A stretch of DNA of 64,000 nucleotides from Aquificaceae bacterium. GTDB lineage: Bacteria; Aquificota; Aquificia; Aquificales; Aquificaceae. Numbering within the stretch: the first letter of the stretch is position 1; each line of letters starts with the position of its first letter. Location: NCBI GenBank assembly GCA_037481935.1, contig JBBFKQ010000002.1, forward strand, positions 182,044-246,043, in the 5' to 3' direction. This document shows positions 25,391-34,198 of the stretch, piece by piece. The notes under the pieces were generated by a model, which had not been told where the DNA came from, did no database searches, and saw only the letters and a list, made by a program, of their open reading frames with translations. Made by a program: the position numbers and the translations under genes.

Positions 25391-26596
25391 ATGCAAACAG
25401 CTACCGAGGCTGTTATATACAACAAGGCGGGGCAGAGGATTGTTTCACCCGACTACCTGCTTTTTGAAGCACCAAGAACCAAACACTTCATGACAGGTTC
25501 AGAGGCGGTAAAGGAAGCGGTAAAAAGAGCCTCTGTGGATGCCTCTGTTTCCTATCCCATAACACCACAGTCTGAGGCTGCACATCTTATAGGTGAGCTG
25601 TGGGTTGAGGGATATGTGGGCGTATACTTCAGGGGTGAGTCAGAGTTTGGCGTTATGTCTGAGATAGCCGGATGTGCCATGGCTGGTGCAAGAACAATTA
25701 CCACAACCTCAGGACCAGGAACGCTCAGGGCCTTTGAGAACTTTCCCATGTGGGCAGGAACAAGGATACCCGTGCAGCTTGTGCTTATGGCAAGAGGTGT
25801 CAATTCACCGCTTTCTATACAGCCCGATAACCTTGAAGTAGGCTTCCTGCTTGACACCGGTTGTATGATATGGTATGCAGAGAACGCACAGGACCTCTTT
25901 GATATGATTCTTGCAGGCTTTACCGTGGCAGAACAGCCAGATGTGCATGTTCCTGTTATAACCGTGGTGGATGGCTTCTTTGTCTCTCACACAAGAGAAG
26001 CGGTAATGCTTCCCCCAGATGACATAGCTCTTCCACCCTACAACCCCTACAAGGCACCCATGCCTGTAATTGATGCCGAGGTTCCGCCCGGAAGGTTTTT
26101 AAGAGACCCCTTTGTGATGAAGTCCAACTACATATCTTATGCGACCCATGCCAGCTGGCAGTGGGAAGTGAGGTCTGCCATTGAAAGGTCAAGACCTTAT
26201 GCAAAGCACTATTTGAGAGGGCTTATAGAAGAGTTTGGGGACCCATCCGCCGAACTGGTGTTCGTTGCGTGCGGAACTGCAGCTGCCCAGGCAAAGGAGG
26301 CAGTGAGGCTTCTCGAGGAAGAGGGTATAAGGGCAAGAGTTGTCAAACTAAAAACCATAAGACCGTTCCCCATAGAGGAGCTAAAGCAGGCAGTGAAGGG
26401 TGCAAAGTATATATTCGTGCCAGAGTTTAACGTGGTGGGCTGGCTTGAAAGAGAGGTAAGGAGATACCTGTATGGGCATTCAGAAGCTGAGGTTATAGGT
26501 GCACCAAGGGTGGCAGGAGGAATGACCATGCCCGCAGAAGTTATAGTTAAAGAAGTTCTCAAACTAACAGGAAAGGAGGTCAAACATGTCATATAA
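25391..26596 (+). CDS. porA: 2-oxoacid:ferredoxin oxidoreductase, alpha subunit
   Basis: A 401-residue subunit. The pyrimidine-binding domain shows VSYPITPQSEAAHLIGE (about residue 55), MSEIAGCAMAGARTITTTSGPG and the domain II region (ELVFVACGTAAAQAKEAVRLL). With the beta subunit it forms the thiamine diphosphate site that makes pyruvate from acetyl-CoA and CO2 in the reductive TCA cycle. ATG at 25391 is chosen because GCAGGAGG lies just upstream. It overlaps porB by eleven bases. Confidence 0.9.
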   Translation: MQTATEAVIYNKAGQRIVSPDYLLFEAPRTKHFMTGSEAVKEAVKRASVDASVSYPITPQSEAAHLIGELWVEGYVGVYFRGESEFGVMSEIAGCAMAGARTITTTSGPGTLRAFENFPMWAGTRIPVQLVLMARGVNSPLSIQPDNLEVGFLLDTGCMIWYAENAQDLFDMILAGFTVAEQPDVHVPVITVVDGFFVSHTREAVMLPPDDIALPPYNPYKAPMPVIDAEVPPGRFLRDPFVMKSNYISYATHASWQWEVRSAIERSRPYAKHYLRGLIEEFGDPSAELVFVACGTAAAQAKEAVRLLEEEGIRARVVKLKTIRPFPIEELKQAVKGAKYIFVPEFNVVGWLEREVRRYLYGHSEAEVIGAPRVAGGMTMPAEVIVKEVLKLTGKEVKHVI

Positions 26597-27446
26597 GATT
26601 TACGAGATAAACGAAGACCTTCTGGATGTTATGCCTCAGGAGATAAGAGACCTTCAGTTTAGAGCCACCTGGGGCAACCCCAAGAGGGGCGTTATGGACC
26701 TCCCCTACTCAAAGGAGCTTATAGAAGAGCACTCCCTCTGCGCAGGATGTCCAGAATCTATGGCTCTCAGATACATACTTGCTTCACTTCCAAACCCTGA
26801 GGACACCATAATAATAAACTCTACAGGATGCACATCTCTTGTCTTCCCCCACATAGCCCTGCATACGGTTCACTCCCTCTTTGGAAATCAGAACGCGGTT
26901 GCATCGGGCATAAAGAGGGTTCTTGAATGGAGATTCCCCGACAAGGTAAAAGATGTGGTGGTGCTTGCAGGCGATGGTGCCACCGTTGACATAGGGCTTG
27001 ACTGCACCCTTCAGTCCTTCTTCAGACAGGAGAAGATAACCACCATATGCTTTGACAACGAGGTGTATGCCAACACAGGTGGTCAGGAGAGCGGTCTTAC
27101 AGTCAAAGGTCATGTTTTCAAGATGGCACCCAAGGGCAAACAGTGGGACAAGGTGCCCTTCTGGCAGATTGCCATAGACTCCGGATGCCACTATGTGGCA
27201 AGGCTTACAGTTTCTTCCCCCAAGAGGGTGGAGACGGTCATAAAGAAGGCCATATATGTGGCAAGGGAAGTGGGACCAACCTATGTGCACCTGTATACCC
27301 CCTGTATACTTGAGATAGGTCTTAACTCTGACGATGGCCTTGATGAGATGAGGCAGAGGGACAAGGAAAGGTTTGCCTTCTTTGAGTATGTGTCTGAACC
27401 TGCCAAAGAGGTCATTGAACGCAAGAAAGAGGAGGGTCTGCTATGA
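26586..27446 (+). CDS. porB: 2-oxoacid:ferredoxin oxidoreductase, beta subunit
   Basis: A 286-residue thiamine-diphosphate subunit. CAGCPESMALRYIL (about residue 52) gives two cluster cysteines, VVVLAGDGATVDIGLDC is the GDG-type cofactor motif, and ITTICFDNEVYANTGGQESG is the typical following block. Further cysteines (STGCTS, TPCIL) could complete a [4Fe-4S] cluster. An AAAGGAGG site lies inside the end of porA. porG overlaps by four bases. Substrate choice between pyruvate and 2-oxoglutarate cannot be settled from the sequence. Confidence 0.9.
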   Translation: MSYKIYEINEDLLDVMPQEIRDLQFRATWGNPKRGVMDLPYSKELIEEHSLCAGCPESMALRYILASLPNPEDTIIINSTGCTSLVFPHIALHTVHSLFGNQNAVASGIKRVLEWRFPDKVKDVVVLAGDGATVDIGLDCTLQSFFRQEKITTICFDNEVYANTGGQESGLTVKGHVFKMAPKGKQWDKVPFWQIAIDSGCHYVARLTVSSPKRVETVIKKAIYVAREVGPTYVHLYTPCILEIGLNSDDGLDEMRQRDKERFAFFEYVSEPAKEVIERKKEEGLL

Positions 27447-28156
27447 TAAGGAGAAGGGTGAATATTCGTATGCCAGCCCTCGGTGGACAAGGTGCAGTTA
27501 CTGCCGCACACATAATAGCCACCGCGGCAGACTACGAGGGCTACTATGCAGTTTCCAATCCCTTCTTTGGTGCAGAAAAGAGGATGGCACCTGCTGAGAG
27601 CTATGCACGCATAGGCATGGAACCTATATACGACAGAGGAGAGGTGGTCTATCCAGACGTCATAATGGTCTTCCACCCACAGGTTATAACCATGGGTAAG
27701 TCCTACACCATGCCCTTTTACTCTGGCATAAAGAGAAGGGGACTAATCATAATAAACACCGAGGAAGACCTGCTTACGGAAGAAGATAAAGAGAGGCTTG
27801 AGTCTCTTGATGTAAAGGTCTTCAACTTCCCTGCCACCAAGTTTGCCATAGACATAGCGGGAACAGAGCTCTCTACCAACATGGCCATGATAGGTGCCCT
27901 ATTTGGTGCAATAGGTGCTGTTGGAACTGAAGCCATAGAAGAGGGTATAAAGTCAAGGTTTCTTAAGAAGTTTGTAGCTTCAGGAGGAACTGCATCCCTT
28001 GACTCCGCCCTTGAGAGAAAGTTCAAGAAAAAGCTGGAGCTAATAGAGAAGAACCTCAACACAGCAAAGGCAGCCTACGAGCTTGCTCAGAAATGGGCTC
28101 AGGAACAGGGGCTTGAACCCTTCTTGCCGCCTCCACCAAGAAAGGTGGCAGTTTAA
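27443..28156 (+). CDS. porG: 2-oxoacid:ferredoxin oxidoreductase, gamma subunit
   Basis: A 237-residue gamma subunit with the opening IRMPALGGQGAVTAAHIIATAA, the NPFFGAEKRMAPAESYARI block and the Ala/Gly-rich NMAMIGALFGAIGAV region, all typical of PorG/KorC. Length is normal with an added lysine-rich C-terminal helix and a Pro-rich tail. It is last in the operon and is followed by a GC hairpin. Confidence 0.88.
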   Translation: MIRRRVNIRMPALGGQGAVTAAHIIATAADYEGYYAVSNPFFGAEKRMAPAESYARIGMEPIYDRGEVVYPDVIMVFHPQVITMGKSYTMPFYSGIKRRGLIIINTEEDLLTEEDKERLESLDVKVFNFPATKFAIDIAGTELSTNMAMIGALFGAIGAVGTEAIEEGIKSRFLKKFVASGGTASLDSALERKFKKKLELIEKNLNTAKAAYELAQKWAQEQGLEPFLPPPPRKVAV

Positions 28157-28160
28157 AAGA

Positions 28161-28175
28161 GGGGGCATTGCCCCC
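28161..28175 (+). terminator. GC hairpin after the por operon
   Basis: GGGGGC (28161-28166), loop ATT, GCCCCC (28170-28175), with A/T-rich flanks TTTAAAAGA and ATTTAAA that extend the symmetry. The right side has CCATTT rather than a long T-run, so efficiency is uncertain. Confidence 0.5.
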
Positions 28176-28187
28176 CCATTTAAAAAC

Positions 28188-28216
28188 TTGACATAGCGGT
28201 GACTGAGGTGTAAAAT
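28188..28216 (+). promoter_or_regulatory. Promoter of the OmpA-like gene
   Basis: TTGACA (28188-28193) and TAAAAT (28211-28216) are exactly 17 bases apart. The -10 box ends six bases before the ATG at 28223, so transcription should start at the start codon. Confidence 0.7.
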
Positions 28217-28222
28217 TTAAAC

Positions 28223-29045
28223 ATGGGGTGGGCAGGAAGGTCCTTAGGAGGGTTTTTTCTAGGTTCCTTAATGGTGGCTACACCTTCTTTTTCATGTCCT
28301 GAGGGTTTGCCCAGAATCTCCTGGAGCTATGAGGTTTCATCCAAAAGGGGTAAAGAGTACAGGAGGGTGGATGTGGAAGTAGTAAAAATAGAAAAGGTGA
28401 GCACTGTGCTGTCAGACAAAAGACTGTCCTACAAAGCATCTGTTAGTCCGGATGGCTCTGTAAAAGTGGAAGTGTATAACAAAAGCGCTGAAACCATAAA
28501 GGATGTGGTAATATCTCAGAAGCTTGAGGGTAGCTTTGAAGGCCTTGTAAGGGCAAGACGCATACTATCCAGACATCCTCTGATAGTGGAGGACTTTATT
28601 ACCGCCCCTTACAGGGTGGAAGGTGATAACCTTTACATAGGGGTTCCGGCCATACATGCCGGTGAGCAGCTTCAGCTTGAATACAGCGTAAGAGCCTCAG
28701 TTATATACAGACCATCCCTTATCTCCCCGGTAGTCAGAAGTGAAGAAGTTCGTGAGAAGATTGTCAGGAGGTATAGCTTTTACTTTCCCCATCGGTAAGG
28801 TGAGACTGGATGGTCTGGTTGTTGAGAGGCTGATGGCTGATTTAAGTCTATTACCTTCTGGTGAAGAATACAGGGTAAGAGTAAAGGGCTATGCAGACTC
28901 TGTGGGCAACATTCATATAAACGAGAGAATAGCAAAAGAAAGGGCAAGAGGTCTGGTGAGTCTTCTTACCAACAGAAGCCTTGCCTGTCTTGAGAAGAAT
29001 CACTACGCCGAGGGTCTTACAGGCACATCCCTTGAAGCCAGATAG
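28223..29045 (+). pseudogene. OmpA-like periplasmic/outer-membrane protein, broken by a +1 frameshift
   Basis: Two overlapping frames make one protein. The first (from 28223) has a signal peptide, a beta-rich domain of about 150 residues and ends RRYSFYFPHR. The second begins inside it and continues as an OmpA-C domain: KVRLDGLVVERLM, VRVKGYADSVGNIHIN and ERARGLVSLL. Removing one C from the CCCC run at 28787-28790 joins them as SFYFPIGKVRLDG, the normal entry of the domain. This may be a real frameshift, slippage on the C-run or a sequence error. Its end overlaps hisF by 43 bases. Confidence 0.72.
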
Positions 29046-29764
29046 GCTTTTAGCTCAGGTATGGCTATCTCTTTAAAATGGAAGAGGGATGCCGCAAGGC
29101 ATGCATCTGCCCCACCAGCCACAAAGCCTTCGTAAAAGTGTTCCATTGAACCAGCTCCACCTGAGGCTATGACCGGAATGTTTACTGCAGAAGATACCGC
29201 CCTGGTCAATTCTATATCGTAGCCAGACTTTGTGCCGTCTCTATCCATGGAGGTAAGTAGTATCTCACCTGCACCCAGGCTTTCTACCCTCTTTGCCCAC
29301 TGGACTGCATCAAGCCCTGTGGGGGTTCTGCCTCCATGTATATAAACTTCCCAGCTATTTCCCTTTCTCTTCGCATCTATGGCCACCACTATGCACTGGG
29401 AGCCAAACCTTTTGGCGCCTTCATAGACAAGCTGGGGATTTTTCACCGCAGATGTGTTTATGGAAACCTTGTCTGCACCCGCTTCTAAAAGTTTTCTCAT
29501 GTCCTCAAGGCTTGAGATGCCCCCCCCAACGGTAAAAGGCATAAAAACGTTTTCTGCCACTCCCCTTACCACTTCAAGGGTTATCTTTCTATCTTCGGCA
29601 GATGCAGTTATGTCTAAGAACACCAGCTCATCTGCACCCTGTTCCTCGTAGGCAAGAGCCACCTCCACCGGGTCTCCCGCATCCACAAGGTCCACGAACC
29701 TTACACCCTTCACCACCCTTCCTTTATTCACATCAAGACACGGTATTATCCTCTTTGCAAGCAT
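29003..29764 (-). CDS. hisF: Imidazole glycerol phosphate synthase, cyclase subunit
   Basis: A 253-residue TIM barrel. The start [19 protein letters not shown] includes the catalytic Asp11, and [11 protein letters not shown] holds the second catalytic Asp near 130. [17 protein letters not shown] and [13 protein letters not shown] are the phosphate-binding loops. It makes IGP and AICAR with HisH in histidine synthesis. The ATG at 29764 gives normal family length; an open frame extends into mutL. It begins one base after the mutL stop. Confidence 0.95.
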   Translation of the reverse strand: MLAKRIIPCLDVNKGRVVKGVRFVDLVDAGDPVEVALAYEEQGADELVFLDITASAEDRKITLEVVRGVAENVFMPFTVGGGISSLEDMRKLLEAGADKVSINTSAVKNPQLVYEGAKRFGSQCIVVAIDAKRKGNSWEVYIHGGRTPTGLDAVQWAKRVESLGAGEILLTSMDRDGTKSGYDIELTRAVSSAVNIPVIASGGAGSMEHFYEGFVAGGADACLAASLFHFKEIAIPELKAYLASRDVPVRPSA

Positions 29765-29765
29765 G

Positions 29766-31046
29766 TCAACCTCTCTGCAACTTCTTGTATATTTCTCCAA
29801 GATAAATTCTGTAGTATATGGGCCTGCCGTGGGGGCATGCTTCCATGTTTTCAAAGGAGAGCCAGAACCTCAAGAGTTCTCTTGCCTTTTCCTCATCAAG
29901 CCTGTCTCCGGCCTTTACAGAAGCCCTGCAGGCTTCATGAGAATCCATCTTGAGAACCTCGTAATTGCACCTTTCTGAAAGGAGGTGCTGGTCAAAAAAG
30001 TAAAGGTATTCCCCATACCTTGCCACAATGATTGTATTATCTATTATACCTATAAGCTCTGGCTCTGTTGTGTATTCAACCTTCTTCTGGCCAAGTGATG
30101 GTGGGCTGTATCTGTGTCTTGAGTTAAGGGCATCCCTTATCAGATTCTTTAATTTCCCCTCCCTAAGTATTTTGACCTCCGTCTTCTTTGGATGGATGTT
30201 TACATCCAGAAGGTATGGAGGAACATGTATGTAGCACAGAAGAAGTCCGGTCCTGCCTGTGGCCTTTCTTACATATTCTGAAAGGCTTTTATTCTGCACT
30301 GCTCTTCTGTTTACGAAGAGGAAAAAATCTCTGCCTTCCCTGTTTATTGAAAAGAGTAGGTCAATCCTCAGGAGGCCTTCCTCCCTCCTTATGTGTTCCA
30401 GTTTAGTCTCAAAGATTTCTTCCGCCCTCTCTCTTATATCCCCTGCAGGCCTGAGGTTGTATACATCTCTGCCCTCCGCTTGCAGGCGAAAGGCAGTGTT
30501 TGGATTTGCCAGTGCGAGGGCTTTGAAAACTTTGTATACCTTTCTTCTTTCAAGGTCTTCCCTGCCAAGAAAGGCACCTCTTACGGGCATGTTATAGAAG
30601 AGGTCATAGACCTCCACCTGTGTTCCCACGGGCATACCCACCTGTCTTTGAGATACCAATCTTCCACCATCAAGCCTTATCTCACTGCCAAGTTCCTCCT
30701 GAAAGAACCTTGACCTGAGCACCATTCTGCTTACTAGGCTGATAGCGTGGAGAGCCTCACCCCTGAACCCGTAGGTGGTCAGACTCTGCAGGTCCTCAAG
30801 GCTTCTTATCTTACTCGTTGCTCCACTCATGAGGGCTTTCTGTATATCCTCTGAGGGAATACCCATACCGTTATCCCTTACTCCTATGAACCTCTTGCCT
30901 CCCTTGCTTATCTCCACATTAACGAAGGTGGCCCCTGCATCAAGGGAGTTTTCTACAAGCTCCTTGACACACTCGGCCGGTCCCTCTATAACCTCACCTG
31001 AGGATATACAGCTTTTTACTTCCTCAGAAAGAAGATTTATGCGCAT
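29766..31046 (-). CDS. mutL: DNA mismatch repair protein MutL (short, endonuclease type)
   Basis: A 426-residue MutL. The GHKL ATPase domain has [14 protein letters not shown] [26 protein letters not shown] and [13 protein letters not shown]. The NIHPKKTEV block ends the transducer domain. A short C-terminal domain keeps [15 protein letters not shown] (a variant of DQHAx2Ex4E) and ACPHGRPI, the nicking-endonuclease signatures. The size matches the compact MutL of Aquificales. It is cotranscribed with hisF. No mutS is in the window. Confidence 0.93.
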   Translation of the reverse strand: MRINLLSEEVKSCISSGEVIEGPAECVKELVENSLDAGATFVNVEISKGGKRFIGVRDNGMGIPSEDIQKALMSGATSKIRSLEDLQSLTTYGFRGEALHAISLVSRMVLRSRFFQEELGSEIRLDGGRLVSQRQVGMPVGTQVEVYDLFYNMPVRGAFLGREDLERRKVYKVFKALALANPNTAFRLQAEGRDVYNLRPAGDIRERAEEIFETKLEHIRREEGLLRIDLLFSINREGRDFFLFVNRRAVQNKSLSEYVRKATGRTGLLLCYIHVPPYLLDVNIHPKKTEVKILREGKLKNLIRDALNSRHRYSPPSLGQKKVEYTTEPELIGIIDNTIIVARYGEYLYFFDQHLLSERCNYEVLKMDSHEACRASVKAGDRLDEEKARELLRFWLSFENMEACPHGRPIYYRIYLGEIYKKLQRG

Positions 31047-31137
31047 AAGAATATAAGATATGCTTATCTAATCTCTAAATACCTCTAATTGCTTTTCAGT
31101 TGACATTTCCTTATCATATTTACAAGGAGGTGAAAAA

Positions 31138-31605
31138 ATGGTAAAGTATTTTCTACTTCTCTTCGCCTTTGTGGTTTTTTCTTCTGCTCAGGAGGATGAG
31201 ATACTGATAAAAACACCTCTTACAAAGCGTCTTGAAGAATTCAATGTAAGTATAGGCGTTGTGAGCATTGATGAGCTCAAAAAAACCTTCCCAAGGGCCT
31301 ACAGTCTTTTAGAGAAACACAATGGCGTGCCTGCAAAGCATGACACCCACCACCTTGCTGTTGCCATCTGGAAAAAGCAGGGGGATAAGATAGTTTACCT
31401 TTCTGACTTTAAGGTTGAAGCGGAGGTAAGGTCGCCCATCCTCAGAGCCCAGAAAAGGGAGCTTCATAAGTATCCCCATACGCATGGTGATAACTTTGGC
31501 GGATGGTTTCAGATGGCAGAGAGGGGTCTCTACTCAATAAATGTTTACATCAAAGACAGCAAGGGCAAGACCTGGAAGGTAAATTACGACTATATGCTCC
31601 AGTGA
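31138..31605 (+). CDS. Secreted His-rich protein, unknown function
   Basis: A 155-residue protein with a signal peptide (VKYFLLLFAFVVFSSAQ). The mature part is beta-rich and carries several histidines: KHDTHHLAVAIW (about residue 64) and HKYPHTHGDNFGGWF (about 110). These spacings suggest metal binding. The overall shape recalls FixH/YtkA-like immunoglobulin-fold proteins, but this is weak. CAAGGAGGTG precedes the ATG. TTGACA at 31100-31105 lacks a well-spaced -10. A thioredoxin-domain gene follows 71 bases later. Confidence 0.7.
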   Translation: MVKYFLLLFAFVVFSSAQEDEILIKTPLTKRLEEFNVSIGVVSIDELKKTFPRAYSLLEKHNGVPAKHDTHHLAVAIWKKQGDKIVYLSDFKVEAEVRSPILRAQKRELHKYPHTHGDNFGGWFQMAERGLYSINVYIKDSKGKTWKVNYDYMLQ

Positions 31606-31676
31606 TTCTGCAAAGTTGAGCTTTCTCACATAAGTTCTCTGCCACAGGCCTATTTTTACCTGTCAGGAGGAAGCAT

Positions 31677-33617
31677 ATGCCCAACAGACTTGTAAATTCA
31701 AGAAGCCCTTATCTTCAGAAGGCTGCATATCAGCCAGTGGATTGGTATGAGTGGTCCGAAGAAGCCTTCCAGAGGGCAAGAGAAGAGGATAAGCCAGTTC
31801 TTCTTTCCATAGGTGGTGTCTGGTGTCACTGGTGCCATGTGATGGCTCACGAGAGCTTTGAAAACCCCGAGATTGCAAGGATAATAAACGAAAACTTTAT
31901 TCCCATAAAGGTGGACAGGGATGAGCGTCCTGATGTGGACAGAAGGTATCAGGAGGTGGTGATAGCTCTGACAAACTCCGGCGGATGGCCTCTGACGGTC
32001 TTTCTGACCCCTGAAGGGAAGGCCTTTTTTGGAGGGACTTATTTCCCGCCTGATGACCGCTGGGGCAGACCGGGCTTTAAAAGCCTGCTTCTCAGGATAG
32101 CACAGCTCTGGAAGGAAGACAGACACAGGGTCCTCAAATCTGCAGAAAGCATATACGAAAGCCTCATGACATACAGCAGACAGAGCTTTAAGGACCCGGT
32201 AGACGGGGAGCTTTTGGACAGGGGTATCTCCATGCTTCTTTCCAGCATAGACTACCAGAGGGGTGGAATAGGTTCTGCTCCCAAGTTTCATCATGCAAAG
32301 GCCTTTGAACTCCTGATATACCGCAACTTTTTCAATCCCTCCCCCTTACTTGAGAAGGCAATTGTTCTTTCTCTTGATGCCATGGCAAAGGGTGGCATAT
32401 ACGACCACCTTCTTGGGGGGTTTTTCAGATATTCCACAGATGAAATGTGGCACATCCCCCATTTTGAGAAGATGCTATACGACAACGCAGAGCTTCTGAG
32501 CCTGTATTCAATGGCATACAGCCTCTTTGGTAGAGAGCTCTACAGAAAAACCGCAGAAGGTATTGTGAGCTACTACAGGCTCTACGGCTATGACCCGCAG
32601 GGAGGCTTTTACGCATCTCAGGATGCAGACATAGGCCTTCTTGACGAGGGTGGCTACTATACCTTTACCACAAGGGAAATTGAGGGGCTTCTGAGCCCTG
32701 AAGAATTAAAAGTCTTTAGCCTTTACTTCGGGCTTGCCAGCATGCCCCATGAGCCCGAAAAAAAGGTGCTATACATAAATCTGGAAGAAGAGGAGGTTTC
32801 AAAAGCTATTGGTCTGGAGGTGGAAGATGTAAGGAGACTTCTGGACTCTTCAAAGGCAAAGCTTCTTCAACACAGAGAAAGCAGGGAGATGCCTTACATA
32901 GACAGAACCATATACACAAACTGGAACGCTCTTATGATATCTGCCCTCTGCGATTACTGGAAGGTTTTTTCAGACCAGTGGGCTCTTGCCTCCGCTGAGA
33001 AAACTGCAGAAAGGCTTATTACTCAACATTATAGGGATGGAAGACTGCTACACACGGAAGGAGTAGAGGGCTTTTCCGAGGATTATATCTTCTTTTCCAG
33101 AGCCCTTCTTTCTCTCTTTGAAATTACCCAGAAAAGGCCCTATCTTGAGCTTTCTAAAGAGCTAATCAGGAAGTCCATAGAGCTCTTCTGGGACGATGAT
33201 GGGTGGGGCTTTTATGATACTGTAGGGACTGGTGATGGACTTCTGGGCGTGAGGCTCAAAAACCTTCAGGATACTCCCACTCAGTCTGTAAACGGTTCTG
33301 CAGCCTCCACTCTGCTTCTGCTGGGGACCCTCACGGGGGATGGTATTTTTATTGACTATGCGGAAAAAACTCTGCAGGCTTTTTCAAGGTTCGTCAGGGA
33401 AGTTCCTATGGTATCTCACTCTTACTTTATAAGCCTTTACGCCTACCTGAAGGGCATATACAAGGTGGAAACCAGAGACTTTTTTGAGGAAGCCCTCAGA
33501 CTATTCAGACCCTTTAAGTTTGTCCTCAGGTCTGAGCTTGATGGAGTTCTGGTCTGCGAAGGGCAGACCTGCCAGAAGTTTGAAACTCTTAATGAAATCT
33601 TAACACAGAGGCAATAA
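31677..33617 (+). CDS. Thioredoxin-domain protein of the YyaL/DUF255 family
   Basis: A 646-residue protein of the SSP411/YyaL type. The N-terminal thioredoxin-like domain contains PVDWYEWSEEAF and VWCHWCHVMAHESFENPEIA (CHWC, about residue 50), then DRDERPDVDRRY and GGWPLTVFLTPEGKAFFGGT. The rest forms an alpha/alpha barrel of glycosidase-like repeats (KGGIYDHLLGGFFRYSTD). The biochemical role is not established. CAGGAGG sits just upstream of the ATG. Confidence 0.92.
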   Translation: MPNRLVNSRSPYLQKAAYQPVDWYEWSEEAFQRAREEDKPVLLSIGGVWCHWCHVMAHESFENPEIARIINENFIPIKVDRDERPDVDRRYQEVVIALTNSGGWPLTVFLTPEGKAFFGGTYFPPDDRWGRPGFKSLLLRIAQLWKEDRHRVLKSAESIYESLMTYSRQSFKDPVDGELLDRGISMLLSSIDYQRGGIGSAPKFHHAKAFELLIYRNFFNPSPLLEKAIVLSLDAMAKGGIYDHLLGGFFRYSTDEMWHIPHFEKMLYDNAELLSLYSMAYSLFGRELYRKTAEGIVSYYRLYGYDPQGGFYASQDADIGLLDEGGYYTFTTREIEGLLSPEELKVFSLYFGLASMPHEPEKKVLYINLEEEEVSKAIGLEVEDVRRLLDSSKAKLLQHRESREMPYIDRTIYTNWNALMISALCDYWKVFSDQWALASAEKTAERLITQHYRDGRLLHTEGVEGFSEDYIFFSRALLSLFEITQKRPYLELSKELIRKSIELFWDDDGWGFYDTVGTGDGLLGVRLKNLQDTPTQSVNGSAASTLLLLGTLTGDGIFIDYAEKTLQAFSRFVREVPMVSHSYFISLYAYLKGIYKVETRDFFEEALRLFRPFKFVLRSELDGVLVCEGQTCQKFETLNEILTQRQ

Positions 33618-33644
33618 TATTTATTCCTGAAGGAGGTGGAAGAG

Positions 33645-34025
33645 ATGCTTATAAGCTACGAAACTAGCAAGAGCCTTGATGAAGTCAGGCAAGCCCTTGA
33701 AGAAAAGGCAAAGGAAAAGGGCTTTGGAGTCATGGCAGTTCACGAGGTTTCAAAGGTGCTGGAGAGCAAAGGCGTTCCCATAAACTATAGATGCGTCATA
33801 GTTGAGGTCTGCTCTCCAAAGCACGCAAGCCAGGTGCTCTCCGCAGACCCTTACATATCTACAGCCATGCCCTGCAGGATAGCCATCTTTGAGGAAAATG
33901 GCAAAACTGTGCTCAGCACCATAGCTCCAACGGAGATGCTCTCCATGTTTGAAAGGCCAGAGCTGGAGGATGTGGCGAAAGAGGTGGAGGAGCTTATGGA
34001 AGAGATAATGGAGGAGAGCCTATGA
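33645..34025 (+). CDS. DUF302-family protein
   Basis: A 126-residue protein with the DUF302 pattern: ETSKSLDEVRQALEEKAKEKGFGVMAVHEVS, YRCVIVEVCSPKHASQVL and MPCRIAIFEENGKTVLSTI. The cysteine in MPCRIA is typical. ATG at 33645 follows AAGGAGGTGG; a GTG nine bases earlier is less likely. The function of the family is unknown; it is often found near sulfur or redox genes. It overlaps the next small gene by four bases. Confidence 0.85.
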   Translation: MLISYETSKSLDEVRQALEEKAKEKGFGVMAVHEVSKVLESKGVPINYRCVIVEVCSPKHASQVLSADPYISTAMPCRIAIFEENGKTVLSTIAPTEMLSMFERPELEDVAKEVEELMEEIMEESL

Positions 34026-34198
34026 AGGTCCTGAGCGTAAAGGACAGAAAGGTTGCAAAGAAGCTCACAGAGAGGCTTCTTAAAAAGGGGCTTGTGGTGG
34101 CACAGGCAGAGGGTGAAGAAGACCTGAAAAAGGATTTCCCAAAGAAGGCAGACGTGGTTATAGTGCTTTCAGAGGGTGTAACCAAAGCTCTTGACTAA
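34022..34198 (+). CDS. Small hypothetical protein (58 aa)
   Basis: The ATG overlaps the DUF302 stop (ATGA). The 58 codons encode a Lys-rich alpha/beta-looking protein: MKVLSVKDRKVAKKLTERLL, then KGLVVAQAEGEEDLKKDF and ADVVIVLSEGVTKALD. The second half could be a small Rossmann-like strand-helix unit. No family is recognised. Translational coupling to the DUF302 gene and even codon usage support it being real. Its last 30 bases overlap the convergent era gene. Confidence 0.62.
   Translation: MKVLSVKDRKVAKKLTERLLKKGLVVAQAEGEEDLKKDFPKKADVVIVLSEGVTKALD

Noticed and set aside
31047..31055. TATATT before mutL as a leaderless promoter
   Set aside because: The box ends only three bases before the ATG, which would place the start inside the coding region.
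31100..31122. TTGACA before the secreted His-rich gene as a full promoter
   Set aside because: No -10 box at 16-18 bases; the best A/T boxes are too close.
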